A stretch of DNA of 64,000 nt from Norana najaformis (Eukaryota > Annelida > Clitellata > Crassiclitellata > Hormogastridae): contig OZ029913.1 in NCBI GenBank assembly GCA_964023275.1, positions 46,503,976 to 46,567,975 on the forward strand. Reading direction: 5' to 3'. The notes beneath the pieces were generated by a model that saw only the letters and a program-made list of their open reading frames with translations, did not search any database and had not been told where the DNA came from. The position numbers and the translations under genes were made by a program. This document shows positions 54,798-64,000 of this stretch, in pieces. The number at the start of each line of letters is the position of its first letter. The first letter of the stretch is position 1.

Positions 54798-54961
54798 CTG
54801 GAAAAGGTCAGAAAAACTGCAGTACAGATAGGCGGCCTTGCCTGAGCTTCTGTCTACATACAAAAAATAAATCTCATCTGCACTAGCAGTCAAGAACAGA
54901 AGAAATGCTCCTTCCTTAAGATTTTAAATCCTCATGAACTTAGGTCAGACACTAACTACAG

Positions 54962-56741
54962 TTAACCCTTAACTGACGAGGTAATTTTTTCCACCTAGGC
55001 CCTGATGACGAGCGATTTTACCGGAAAACGTCCTATTAATTAAAAGTTTTCAACTTGTTATATCTCAGTCAGTTCTTGACCTACAGACATGAGGTTACCT
55101 TTAGCATTTTATCTCCTCTTCCCATCCATCCATCTAGTTTTTGATACAAAAATTTTGGGGTACCCAAAGTTGCCCCAAATGGTACCCCACCCCATTTAAA
55201 ACATTTTTTCATGTTCAGGCCCCTATAGAAAACATTTTCAGCAAAAACATCGTGCAGAAATCACTACAAGACAAAACCTCCCAAAAATTTTGAAAATATT
55301 TTCATAAATGAAGGAGAAACAATATTTTTAGTAAGCAGACAGTAGTCATAGAATCGGAATAATAAGAAATGCCTAAAAAGTAAGAAATTTTTAACTTATC
55401 AGATCTTGGTAATTTTTGACATACAGACTTGAGGTTAACATCATTCTTTAACATTTTATCTCCTCTTTCAATCCTTCTGTCCAGTTTTTGATAGAAAAAT
55501 TCTGTGGCACTCAAAGTTGCCTACTCACCCCAACACTTCCCAAACACATACACAACAATACAACCACAACATCTAAAACACTGCAATATGCACACCAACA
55601 GGACAACAACAGTAACATTACAACAAGCCAGACACACAGAGAGGCAAACACACTGACATTTGTTTCCTTTTCAAATATTTGGTAGCTCTCAAAAGAGCCA
55701 TTTTTATGAATGCATGAGTGCACTGGATGGTCACGCTGAAGATGGGTGAAGCCTTCTGAATCGACTCCTCTTTCTCAATAGACTGAGAGGACAATTCAGA
55801 ATGGAAATGTTAACAGTTGTATCTATGTGCTATATTGCTTACCTTCCTTACATTCCACATGACCACTATCTGATTTTGTTCGTTGTAAATGTGGAAGCAT
55901 AGAACTTTGAACAAAGCAACTTTGCATGCTTCACATTCATACCGAGTCTTCTTGGGGCAGCCTTTGAAAATCTTGATCTTATTCTCTAAACATAAGATGC
56001 AAGAGGAGATGTAGGTTTCCATTTTATTCTGTGGGGTTTACCTGCCTTCTGTGCATTTGACCTACTCTGCTCAGCATGCAGGCCTAGTCTGTTCAACTAG
56101 CACATCAAAAAAACTTATCCAAAAGCAGTTAGAAAAAGTTCAAAAATGGTGCATCAGGGGCTGGTCAGCCACAGACGCTTGTAAATGGAACAGTTAGGGG
56201 TCAAATGGGAAAATCTGAAACCTGTTCTGTCCTGTCTATCTCGCCCAAGTCATCCGCCTGACCCAGTTTGATGGTCCCATAGCATGTATCGGCAGCCATC
56301 TGAACTCGGAGTCGATGTCAGAATGTTCTTTAGCCAAAACCACTTTATCTTCTTCACTGGTAGCAAAAGACAGGTTTTTACTGTCAGATGAGTCAAAACT
56401 GTCATCACCTGATGAAAATTCATCAAGAATTTGCCGAATTTTGTTGTCGGTAAGGCCACAACAACAACAAGTCGCCATTTTGGGTTATTTAAATTCGTGA
56501 TTTAAATGTCCGATTTGATTGGTTGATTTTTATGTTTATGACCGAATTCTAAAAATATCTTCCACTTATTTCTGTGCTTAATTATATTATCTTGGCCTAA
56601 TTGATGTAAGGTTTCAAAAATATAACGTCTGCGATAGGCTGAGAGCTGCCTACATAATAGTACTCGCCCACTACCATTTACTACCATCTCGTCGTGACCC
56701 CTAGAGTACCATTCACTACATACGCGTCTGTATTGGGTTAA
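54962..56741 (-). mobile_element. piggyBac derivative 2
   Basis: TTAA lies at 54962-54965 and 56738-56741. The ends CCCTTAACTGACG and, inverted, CCCAATACAGACG share 9 of 13 bases. On the complement 56478-56236 encodes an acidic N-terminus (MATCCCCGLTDNKIRQILDE then SSGDDSFDSSDSKN). 56022-55810 encodes the Cys-rich C-terminus (KKTRYECEACKVALFKVLCF), the piggyBac zinc finger. The DDD catalytic domain between them is deleted. 55065-55160 and 55400-55515 are two copies of a subterminal block (AACATTTTATCTCCTCTTT) shared with derivative 1 in opposite orientation. Confidence 0.8.
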
Positions 56742-56856
56742 AGATCAGAGTTCACCTCTGAACCACTTTATTTTATTGACATGTGATCATCACAATTTAT
56801 GGATGGCAACAGATTAGTATTCTCTAAGGCCAGGAAAGGTAAAGAATCAACTAGCA

Positions 56857-58086
56857 CAGTGTATTGCAAACTGTGTGCCGTGGCACATTAGTGTGCCGTG
56901 CGAGATTTCAGGTGTGCCGCGAGAGAAACCTAAAATTCGCTAGTCTCTTTAATTGACTTTATAAGAAAATAGTTCATAAATACAATTTTCGGCTTTTTAA
57001 TGTTTTCATTTTAAAGAATAGTTTCTCATGAATGTTTTCATTTTAAAGAATAGTTTCTCATTCACAGTTATTCGATGTCAGGTTATCAAAAGTAAAAACT
57101 CTAGTGACATTAATTTATTCTGTTATTTATGTGTTCACCCTCCTCTCGACGTCATTATTACGGAGATACCAGCATAATTATATCTATGACTTCTGGTTTT
57201 GAATTTCTTCACGACGACATTTGGTGGCTTAATAATTTGGCTAGCATAATTTGAAGTGACAATCCTCAACGACCTTTTCGAAAGGTTGAACACCTTAAAT
57301 TTGAGTCTTCAAGGTGCAAAAAAAAACATAATCTCAGTCATGGGGAAACTGAAGGCATTCAACAAAAAGTTGCAACTGTGGATTAAGAATACAAGCAATT
57401 CACAGCTTGATTGTTTTCCAGGTATTGATGCTTCTCCACATAAGAGCATAATAATGGGGAAAATTAGGGAGACGCTGGAAAATCTCGCTTTAGCATTCAC
57501 CAAATACTTTCCTTCACTGGAAACAAAAGAGTTTGAATGTGTCATCAATTCATTCGTAAACCACAAATGTACCGTTTTGTCGATGGCTGAAGAAGAGAGT
57601 CTCATCGATTTTAAGAACGATCTGGTTCACAAAGGCTCTTTTGCTGATCAAGAGTCGTCAGCATTTTGGATCTCAATTGTAAGCAAATATCCAGACTTGA
57701 GCATGCAAGCAATCAAGTATTTGCTGCCGTTTAGATCTTCGTATTTCTGCAAAGTTACATTTTCTGTTCTAACAGAAATGAAATCGAAAAAACGAGAGCA
57801 ACTACAGATGGTTGATGATGAAATGCGTGTCTGCTTGTCGGCTATCGAACCGCGTCTTGAGTTAATATGCTCTCATAAACAAGCTCATTCAGCACATTAG
57901 TGATGATTAGTCAATTAAAAATCTGCTTTAGTTTCGCTATTACTGGATTCAAATGACAAGCTTAAAATATGACAAGCTGAAATTATTGCTGTTGATTTTG
58001 TAATTTTAATAAATGTTAATTGGTGTGCCGCAATAAAAATTTGCTGTGATGAGTGTGCGGGAGTTTAAAAAGTTTGCGAGACACTG
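56857..58086 (+). mobile_element. Young 1.23-kb hAT element with perfect 8-bp target duplication
   Basis: The termini CAGTGTATTGCAAACT and, inverted, CAGTGTCTCGCAAACT match at 14 of 16 positions. The flanks are identical: AACTAGCA at 56849-56856 and 58087-58094. GTGTGCCG words repeat inside both ends. A short duplication (ATGTTTTCATTTTAAAGAAT) lies at 57000-57060. Too small for a full hAT transposase gene, it looks like an internally deleted copy that kept the 3' coding half. Confidence 0.92.
57250..57900 (+). CDS. hAT transposase C-terminal half (ZBED5/FAM200-like)
   Basis: An uninterrupted frame of about 216 codons opens right after a TAA at 57247 and ends TAG at 57900. It lacks an ATG at its start, so it is the tail of a longer ancestral gene. 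Motifs are LNTLNLSLQGAKKNIISVMG, KLKAFNKKLQLW, FPSLETKEFECVINSF, SAFWISIVSKYPDLSMQAIK, YLLPFRSSYFCKVTFSVLTE and LSAIEPRLELICSHKQAH. These belong to the hAT transposase family that includes domesticated vertebrate ZBED5 and FAM200 proteins. The BED finger and the first catalytic residues are absent. The lack of stops suggests a recent deletion event. Confidence 0.85.
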   Translation, partial: FEVTILNDLFERLNTLNLSLQGAKKNIISVMGKLKAFNKKLQLWIKNTSNSQLDCFPGIDASPHKSIIMGKIRETLENLALAFTKYFPSLETKEFECVINSFVNHKCTVLSMAEEESLIDFKNDLVHKGSFADQESSAFWISIVSKYPDLSMQAIKYLLPFRSSYFCKVTFSVLTEMKSKKREQLQMVDDEMRVCLSAIEPRLELICSHKQAHSAH

Positions 58087-58149
58087 AACTAGCAGAACGA
58101 ATTCCACAACGAATCCAGGTCATGTGCCATAAACAGTGGCAAAAGCTGC

Positions 58150-58283
58150 AGACCCTGACATGCCATGTTCTACCTCTGTGCTAGACCTGGGCATTATTCT
58201 CAAGCAAGAGCTTACACTGGACAAAAAATTTTTACAAAAGTCATGTTACTGAAATGAAATTAGTCAGTTCTTATCAATTTGTA
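58150..58283 (+). mobile_element. LINE RT scrap
   Basis: It reads STSVLDLGIILKQELTLDKKFL, the post-palm segment seen in other copies ([16 protein letters not shown]), and is cut off by the next element. Confidence 0.5.
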
Positions 58284-58425
58284 TGTGCTGAACACGAATA
58301 TGACAGTGAAAATGCCGAATTGGCTCTAGTTTTTTTGTAATCTGAAATGAAGTAATTTTATATCGCACAATGCATGCCAATAGTGATACACTTACAGTTA
58401 ATATTTGTAAAAACCAGGTCATAGA

Positions 58426-60118
58426 CTAGTTCTTAGATTTTTTTGCCTGTCTCTTGTACAGCTGTTCAGAAGCATCTCTGCGGAGTGTCCAGCAGTAGTC
58501 AGCCAACATTGTAGTGGACCATTTTCCCTGGTACCTTTGCTCCATTGTTGCGATATCTTGATGAAAACGTTCGCCATGTTCGTCACTAACCATACCACAG
58601 TTGTCAGGGAAGAAATCCAGATGGGAATGAAGGAAATGCATCTTCAGAGACATATTGCAGCGAAATTTCTGGTACTGCTTGAGCATGTCTTCTACTAGTT
58701 CCTTGTAGTTTTCTGCCCTAACATTCCCCAGAAAGTCTGTAGACACTAGACGAAAAGCATTCCATGCTTGTTTCGCATCACCCTCCAGCAAGTTGTTGAA
58801 GCGGTCATCTTTGAAGAGTTCTCTAATCTGAGGACCCACAAAAACTCCCTCTTTAATCTTTGCTTCGCTGAGTCGAGGGAATTTTTCATGCAGGTATCGG
58901 AAAGCTGGCGAAGTGCGGTCCATGGCTTTCACGAAGTTCTTCACCAAACCTAGTTTGATGTGAAGGGGTGGTAGTAGGATTTTGTGAGCCTCGACCAGAG
59001 CTGGGTGCTGGATATTCTTCTGTCCAACTGCCATGTTTTGTCTGGGAGTCCATTCCTTCCGCAAGTAGTGCAACTCTCTTGCTCGGCTATCCCACTCACA
59101 CAAGAAACACATATATTTTGTATATCCTTGCTGCAGTCCCATTAAAATGGCAACTACCTTCAAATCACCACACAGGTGCCATTTGTACCTGTTATAGTCA
59201 ATGGAATGCAGTAGCTGTTTTAGGTTATCGTATGCCTCTTTCATGTGGACAGCATGCGCTAATGGAATAGACGGTTTCCATTGTGCAAACGCACAGCCTT
59301 AAGACTCAGTGTTGAAGAGTCTACAAAGAGTCTCCATTCTTGTGGGTCATGAGTGATCTGTAAGGCATTCATGAGGTCGTCAATATTGGAAGAGAATACC
59401 AGATTACCTTCCTTCATAAAGAAAGGTTCCAACTGCTGATGGCGCTTTCTATATGAAGTAATTGTGACATCTTCTTCTAGAAGATTCCATTGTTGGAGTC
59501 TTGATCCTAGCAATTCTGCCTTGTTTTTGGATAAGTCCAAATCACAAACAAGGTCATTTAGTTCTTCCTGTGTTATTCTGTGTGGGGTTGATGATGCACC
59601 ACAGTGAAAATCGGGATCACTGCACGCTGACGGACCAGGAGAAGAACATGTCGGCTCACCCTTGTCCTCATCAGATGAATCAAGGAAAATATATTCTGCT
59701 GGAGGTTCTGGAATAGGAAGTCCATCACCATGTGGAACTGGTCTCAATGCTGACGGAATGTTTGGGTAGACTATTGTCGACTTCTTTTGCTTCGTTATTC
59801 CACCGGAAAGAGGGAAAGAGGAGGAACCAAGCAGAAGTAACAGTCATCTACGTGGTTGCTTTGCTCTCTCCACACCATGGGAACTGCAAATGGCATTGAT
59901 GGTCTTTTGCCATTCAACCACTGTGAAAGCTGTGTTGTACATGTAGCACAGCATATATGCGGGGCCCATGGCTTGTCTTGGTCACCAACCTTGCATTCGA
60001 AGTAAGCATGATATGCCTTCTTGACTTGATAAGTGATACTTTTCTTCTGGTTGGCAAATGTCACTTCCCCACAAATGTAACAAAAGTTGTCCACAGTATT
60101 TACGCACTTCCGAGGCAT
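58426..60118 (-). pseudogene. Conserved 'KWHLCGDLKVV / DEHGERFHQDI' protein family, two frameshifts
   Basis: Three pieces on the complement follow one another. 60118-59795 is a Cys-rich N-terminus (MPRKCVNTVDNFCYICGEVT, CKVGDQDKPWAPHICCATC, KRPSMPFAVPMVWRE and CYFCL). 59747-59259 is a linker (YPNIPSALRPVPHGDGLPIP, ITQEELNDLVCDLDLSKNKA, ELLGSRLQQW). 59244-58426 is the C-terminal domain (KWHLCGDLKVVAILMGLQQG, YTKYMCFLCEWDSRARELHY, PPLHIKLGLVKNFVKAMD, DEHGERFHQDIATMEQRYQG, LADYCW). The family usually runs through as one protein of about 560 residues. Here about one-base shifts at roughly 59805 and 59268 break it. It is multi-copy in arthropods and other invertebrates with no known function. Conserved Cys/His and Asp/Glu residues suggest metal-dependent nucleic-acid chemistry, by inference only. 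Confidence 0.75.
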
Positions 60119-60232
60119 TACTGTTCTGTATTGTATCTAAATGGATAAAGTAATAATAGTTTTATAAAACAGTAACTTAAACTGTCTCGCACAAAGTCTG
60201 TAATATTGTAAATGCTCAACCGTTCCGACTCG

Positions 60233-60314
60233 CTTTATATAGTACACTGCTGACGTCATCTTACGTCAGCAGCCGACTGGCTGTAGTTTTACATTGCATC
60301 AGAAAATGACGTAA
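60233..60314 (-). promoter_or_regulatory. TATA box with upstream CRE sites
   Basis: On the complement CTATATAAAG (60242-60233) lies about 115 bases before the ATG at 60118. Just upstream are TGACGTCA (60251-60258), a second CGTCA core (60264-60268) in a perfect GCTGACGT/ACGTCAGC inverted repeat (60249-60270), and TGACGTAA-type (60307-60314). These are textbook cAMP-response-element sequences, and their placement fits a core promoter inside the transposon. Confidence 0.6.
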
Positions 60315-60509
60315 TCAACTGTGCATGATGTGTCCATGATGGGATTATGCAATGAGGTGGAATATTACATCATTCTAGACTTATTTAGGATATTGTCGCA
60401 GTCCTACTGCATAAATTTACATGGTGAAACATAAAAAATGAACTATATGAAATATTTTCAAAACGAGAGCCAATAAAAAATTTTTATGGTTATATTCGTG
60501 TTCAGCACA

Positions 60510-61310
60510 CCAAGATGCTACACATTAGGGCCTTTTCCAGTCAGTAACGATTTCTATGTTGACCAGTGTTATCAGCAAAAAAAGGTCAAAAATTTACTGG
60601 CAAGCTCTTGGGTAGCACAGAACATGCCAAAAGATGAATTTATTTTCTCTCTGCGTAGTCATTTATTCAAAGCCATCCACAGAGTTTTTGGAGATTTCGG
60701 CAATTAAATTAGTTAAATATTCTGATTTTGCTGAAGAAACAAGTTTGTGCACAAGTTTGCACTGTTGCTTAAACCTACTGAGATCTGAGGGAAGTCGAGA
60801 GTGGCGCCACCAACGCTCTAACTGACTTCTGTGACACCTAGCATCGGAAATGGCAGAGTTGAACCAAGGCTGTGGTGTGCGCTCTTCTACTCTTTTAGTT
60901 CTAAAAGGAATTTGTCTGTCAAGAAGCTCAGATAAAGTAGACTGGAACTGCATAGCCAGTTCACTAGCAGTTTGTGCAGGAGATAACCACAATGGAGATG
61001 TTAAGATATCATGCTTCAACTTATTTAAATCAATTTTATGCCAAGGACGAAATTTAATAGTTTTATAATTTGAGGGTGGTTTTCAAAGAAGTCAAATTTT
61101 GAGGAAATTGAAATATGATCTGATAAATAAGACTCAAGTGGCGAGACAGAATGAAGTGATTCTGAGTCAGAACGAGTTATCAAAACATCTAAGGTGTGGC
61201 CTTTATTATGTGTAGGAAAGGCAACAAGTTGTTTCATGTCAAACCCTTCTAACATATCAAGAAATGAGGAGGAATAATGACCAGCTGTATCAATATGAAT
61301 ATTAAAGTAA
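60510..61310 (-). mobile_element. LINE endonuclease and linker, decayed
   Basis: The complement reads HNKGHTLDVLITRSDSESLH then SPLESYLSDHISI (endonuclease D-x-x-I-T and SDH motifs), QPWFNSAISDARCHRSQLER, WWRHSRLPSDLSRFKQQC and, in another frame, ELASKFLTFFADNT. The RT is missing. It ends where the TIR element begins at 60509. Confidence 0.7.
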
Positions 61311-61464
61311 CTGTGTCACACAATTCTGTTAAATATAACATTTTTTGGCCTAATTTTTGTTAATATTCGCATTGCCTTAACAAATTGTCCAGTTCCTATT
61401 GATTCATGAACATTTTCATCGGTTAAGTGTCTTAGAAATTTGAGTTATTGAATATTTCATTGCG

Positions 61465-62186
61465 ATTTCGCCAGATGGCAGTACAGAAACCCGGAATCCG
61501 TGTTTGTATCCGCTGGTAGGTTTTTCTACGTGCTTTATCGGTTGCTGGAACGAAATTTTGGAATTCTTTTTCCTGCATGTGCGTTATGCCCAGTCTCATG
61601 TCATTTCGTTCTCGACTTCAGACTTACCTTGTTAGGCTGACTCTCGGTCTTAGTGGACTGATCTTCTGGGTTTTGACCTGAATGCGGCTTAAATCTGATG
61701 CGCCATCGGTTGATGCCTTGTGCATTAGACACCGGCGCTCTAGAAGTTTCTAATTAATAATAATAACATACTTTACCTGTTGCCATTACACAAGCAAAGC
61801 TGTCTGCCTTTTAAGAATCTAACGCTTAAAATTAAATTCTAAAACGGCATAGTTTAGACAGACTCCGCGAAGCGTTTACGGGCTGAAACCTGAAACCTGC
61901 TAAACAATTCCCTTGACTGTTTAAAGTCAGCAAATATTAAGCACTAATATTTTAAATATGCTAACAACCAACGAATTTATATTTAGAGGAATGGTAACTG
62001 AGGCAAATTAGTTGTATATCCGGTTTGAAAAGTGAAGCGTGGCGACACCAAGTAAATCTTGGATGCCTAGAATTTAAATTGCAGACATGTACTCGTCAGA
62101 GACGCGGCGAAACCTATCAACAAATACAAATACAAATATATAGACATATCCGGATTCCGGGTTTCTAGAGCGCCACCTAGCGAAAT
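61465..62186. repeat. 36-bp inverted repeat pair around a LINE 3' end
   Basis: 61465-61500 and the complement of 62151-62186 match at 30 of 36 positions, sharing AGAAACCCGGAATCCG. Between them, 61550-61765 is a LINE 3' end on the + strand (GLSGLIFWVLT…GGCGCTCTAGAAGTTTC plus TAATAATAATAA), matching 24245-24490. It may be a MITE-like or foldback unit. Confidence 0.45.
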
Positions 62187-62264
62187 CTAATATTTCACAT
62201 AAAACGAATAACGCGCGTCATCAATTAAAAAGTTCACAAAATAATTGGAACTGGATTATTCGCG

Positions 62265-63330
62265 AATGGATATGGAACCCATACACAGCCCGTATGGGTC
62301 TCATCATATGTATATATTTGCACCCTGGCAGTCACACTCCTCGTATACAGATTCCCCAAATTCCGGAAAATCAGCATATACAAACACAGATTCGCCTTCC
62401 AATAGATGTCTCATGCGAGGCTAGATTCACACAACGTCGCTCTTCTACTGCTGTTAAACGGTGAAAACCAGCACTACTCAGCCGTGGACACCTGCTGGGC
62501 GTATATGAGCAGAACAAGACCAACGTGAGACTTCGGGACACGAAAAAGTGGATAGCGCCAGAAGGAGTCAAAACGGGGGCATACGGGTACTATCTCACCG
62601 AGCGTGAATGTCAAGGGCGAAAAAACACGACGCAGATAGTATTATAGGATGACGGATGTCCGCTCTATCCGGTCAACGTCCATCCCGAACAGCGACTTTG
62701 CCGACACAAGCAGGACGTCTTTCTTCTCACTCTTAGAGGCGACTAGGCAGTGCGGGGAAGTACTTGAACTACAGCAGGTCAATACGCATTTCATGAGACC
62801 CTTAAGGGCCATGTATGGGTTCCTTATGAACCCATATATGACTACACTTGCCTGAGTTGTGCATTTTCTCGATATAGGCGAATCTGTATTTGTATATACT
62901 GAATTTCCGGAATTTCGCGAATCTGTATTTGAATCTGTATTCAAGGAGTGTGACTGCCAGAGTGCAACTAGATTCATTTTATGACACCCATATGGACCAA
63001 GTATAGTTCCCGTATGGATCCTTATGACCATCCTGGCCTGAGTTGTGCATTCTGCTTATATCGACGAATCTGTATTTGTTTATGCAGAATTTCCGGATTT
63101 TGGCGAATCTGTATTTGAATCTGTATACGAGGAGTGCGGCTGCCAGAGTGCAAATATATCCATTTGATGAGAACCATATGGACCACGTATGGGTTCTTTA
63201 TGTACCCTCATGACCATCCTGGCCTAAATTGTGCATTCTGCTTCTATAGGCGAATCTGTATTTGTATATGCATATTTTCCGGATTTTGGCGAATCTGTAT
63301 TTGAATCTGTATTCGAGGAGTGCAAATATA
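62265..63330. repeat. 186-bp tandem array with an inverted arm
   Basis: Units start at about 62853, 63039 and 63225 (TGAGTTGTGCATT…GGCGAATCTGTATTTG), exactly 186 bases apart. Each contains CGAATCTGTATTTGAATCTG, TTTCCGGA and an ATATGGACC segment. 62280-62400 holds the same words in inverse orientation (AGATTCGCC, TTCCGGAAAAT, CACACTCCTCG). 62400-62790 is a spacer without a convincing gene; frames there on the complement overlap the array. Confidence 0.65.
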
Positions 63331-63364
63331 TACATTTATTTATTATGTAATTCGTCAATGAGTC

Positions 63365-64000
63365 AGGGTTCCATTCCAGCGTCACATAAAAGGGCAGTTG
63401 TTTTTCCCTCCCTCAAGCGCCAAGGCCTGGACCCTAACTCTCCTTCTAACTATCGTCCTATTTCTAACCTTTCCTTCCTCTCGAAGCTCCTTGAAAGATG
63501 TATCTCTCTTCAACTGGTTGAATACCTTGAATCTAATTCTCTCATGCCTCCCCTTCAATCTGGTTTTAGGAAATTCCATTCGACAGAATCACTCATCACC
63601 CGCCTTCTAGCTGACATCTTTCATGCCTTTGACCATGGCCATGTCACTCTTCTTGCTCTCTATGACGTTAGTGCTGCCTTCGACACTGTTGATCATTCCA
63701 TTCTTCTAGAACGACTGTCTAAATCCTTTGGCCTTACTGACTCTGCTCTTCTTTGGTTTCGTTCATTTCTTTCTGGTCGCTCCCTTTCTGTTATTTTTGG
63801 GCCCACTCGCTCTGCCTGGACTCACATTCCCTATGGTCTTCCCCAGGGTTCGGTACTTGCACCTCTTCTATATATCCTGTATACTGCCAGCATACTTCTT
63901 CCCTTGGGTGTTTCATCTCACCAATATGCTGATGACACTCAATCCTTTACTCATGGCTCGGCTGCCTCAGCCACTCTGATGGTTGAGCGGATCCTTGAGG
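63365..64000 (+). mobile_element. LINE family A copy, RT palm, runs off the window
   Basis: A largely open [113 protein letters not shown]. It carries an in-frame 9-base deletion relative to 16981-17005 (NADLASI shortened to TASI). It is 5' truncated at about 63365 and shows the uninterrupted form of the site split at 17042. The catalytic YADD is intact. Confidence 0.85.

Larger units (their letters stand above)
58284..60509 (-). mobile_element. TIR-bounded element carrying an uncharacterised conserved protein family
   Basis: The 49-base ends at 58284-58332 and 60461-60509 are inverted repeats. Both begin TGTGCTGAACACGAATAT, and about 39 of 49 positions match, including TTGGCTCT further in. 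Between them lie a TATA/CRE promoter and a single-exon gene on the minus strand, with nothing else recognisable, so the element is compact (2.2 kb). No clear target duplication could be read, which leaves the exact ends open by a few bases. The superfamily is not assigned. Confidence 0.75.

Noticed and set aside
58096-58283. Target duplication or an interrupted LINE across the 58284-60509 element
   Set aside because: The left flank is a + strand LINE scrap and the right flank a minus-strand LINE. They do not rejoin, and no convincing direct repeat was seen at the ends.

Overview
The window is a piece of a large, repeat-rich animal nuclear genome, most likely a marine invertebrate. Three things support this: spliced genes with kilobase-scale introns, orthologues of two animal genes, and a dense mix of CR1/L2-like non-LTR retrotransposons with hAT, Tc1, piggyBac and FLYWCH-MULE DNA transposons. 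The phylum cannot be fixed from this sequence. No prokaryotic, organellar, rRNA or CRISPR features were seen.

Host genes. (1) A carbohydrate sulfotransferase 15-like gene on the + strand. Six exons were rebuilt by eye with matching splice phases: 6272-6394, 8272-8428, 19044-19197, 20571-20718, 26049-26266 and 27360-28247. Its 5' exons, which should carry the 5'-PAPS loop, were not found. Two of its five introns use GC-AG donors, and its last exon adds about 295 residues of REQQ heptad-like and Q/N-rich repeats to the catalytic domain. (2) An ADISSP (C20orf27/UPF0687) orthologue on the - strand. Its last three coding exons are 54797-54537, 41185-41051 and 39333-39212, with every junction phase agreeing. 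The two genes converge, and 28.2-39.2 kb is intergenic.

Layout. 1-6.2 kb: LINE scraps, a 1-kb homopurine microsatellite, a hAT scrap and degenerate repeats. 6.3-28.2 kb: the sulfotransferase gene. Its 10.6-kb intron holds three DNA transposons nested inside one another: a Tc1 element with TA ends, a 3.8-kb element with TAGGGTGT termini and a 9-bp target duplication, and a TA-flanked 1.2-kb MITE-like element. LINEs nested in LINEs follow. 28.36-30.10 kb: a hAT relic with a perfect 8-bp target duplication. 30.82-32.80 kb: a FLYWCH-MULE relic. 36.90-38.96 kb: another hAT relic. 39.2-54.8 kb: the ADISSP gene, whose 13.4-kb intron holds the best preserved LINE (885 codons), a second long LINE, and a piggyBac derivative. 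54.96-56.74 kb: a second, oppositely oriented piggyBac derivative. 56.86-58.09 kb: a young 1.23-kb hAT with an open C-terminal transposase frame. 58.28-60.51 kb: a TIR-bounded element carrying a widespread but functionally unknown protein family behind a TATA/CRE promoter. 60.5-64 kb: LINE pieces and a 186-bp tandem array.

The most promising leads are the two poorly characterised DNA-transposon-like elements (9315-13151 and 58284-60509), whose ends can be read here, and the sulfotransferase with a repeat-encoded C-terminal tail. All exon models, TIRs and target duplications were read by eye without alignment software or databases.
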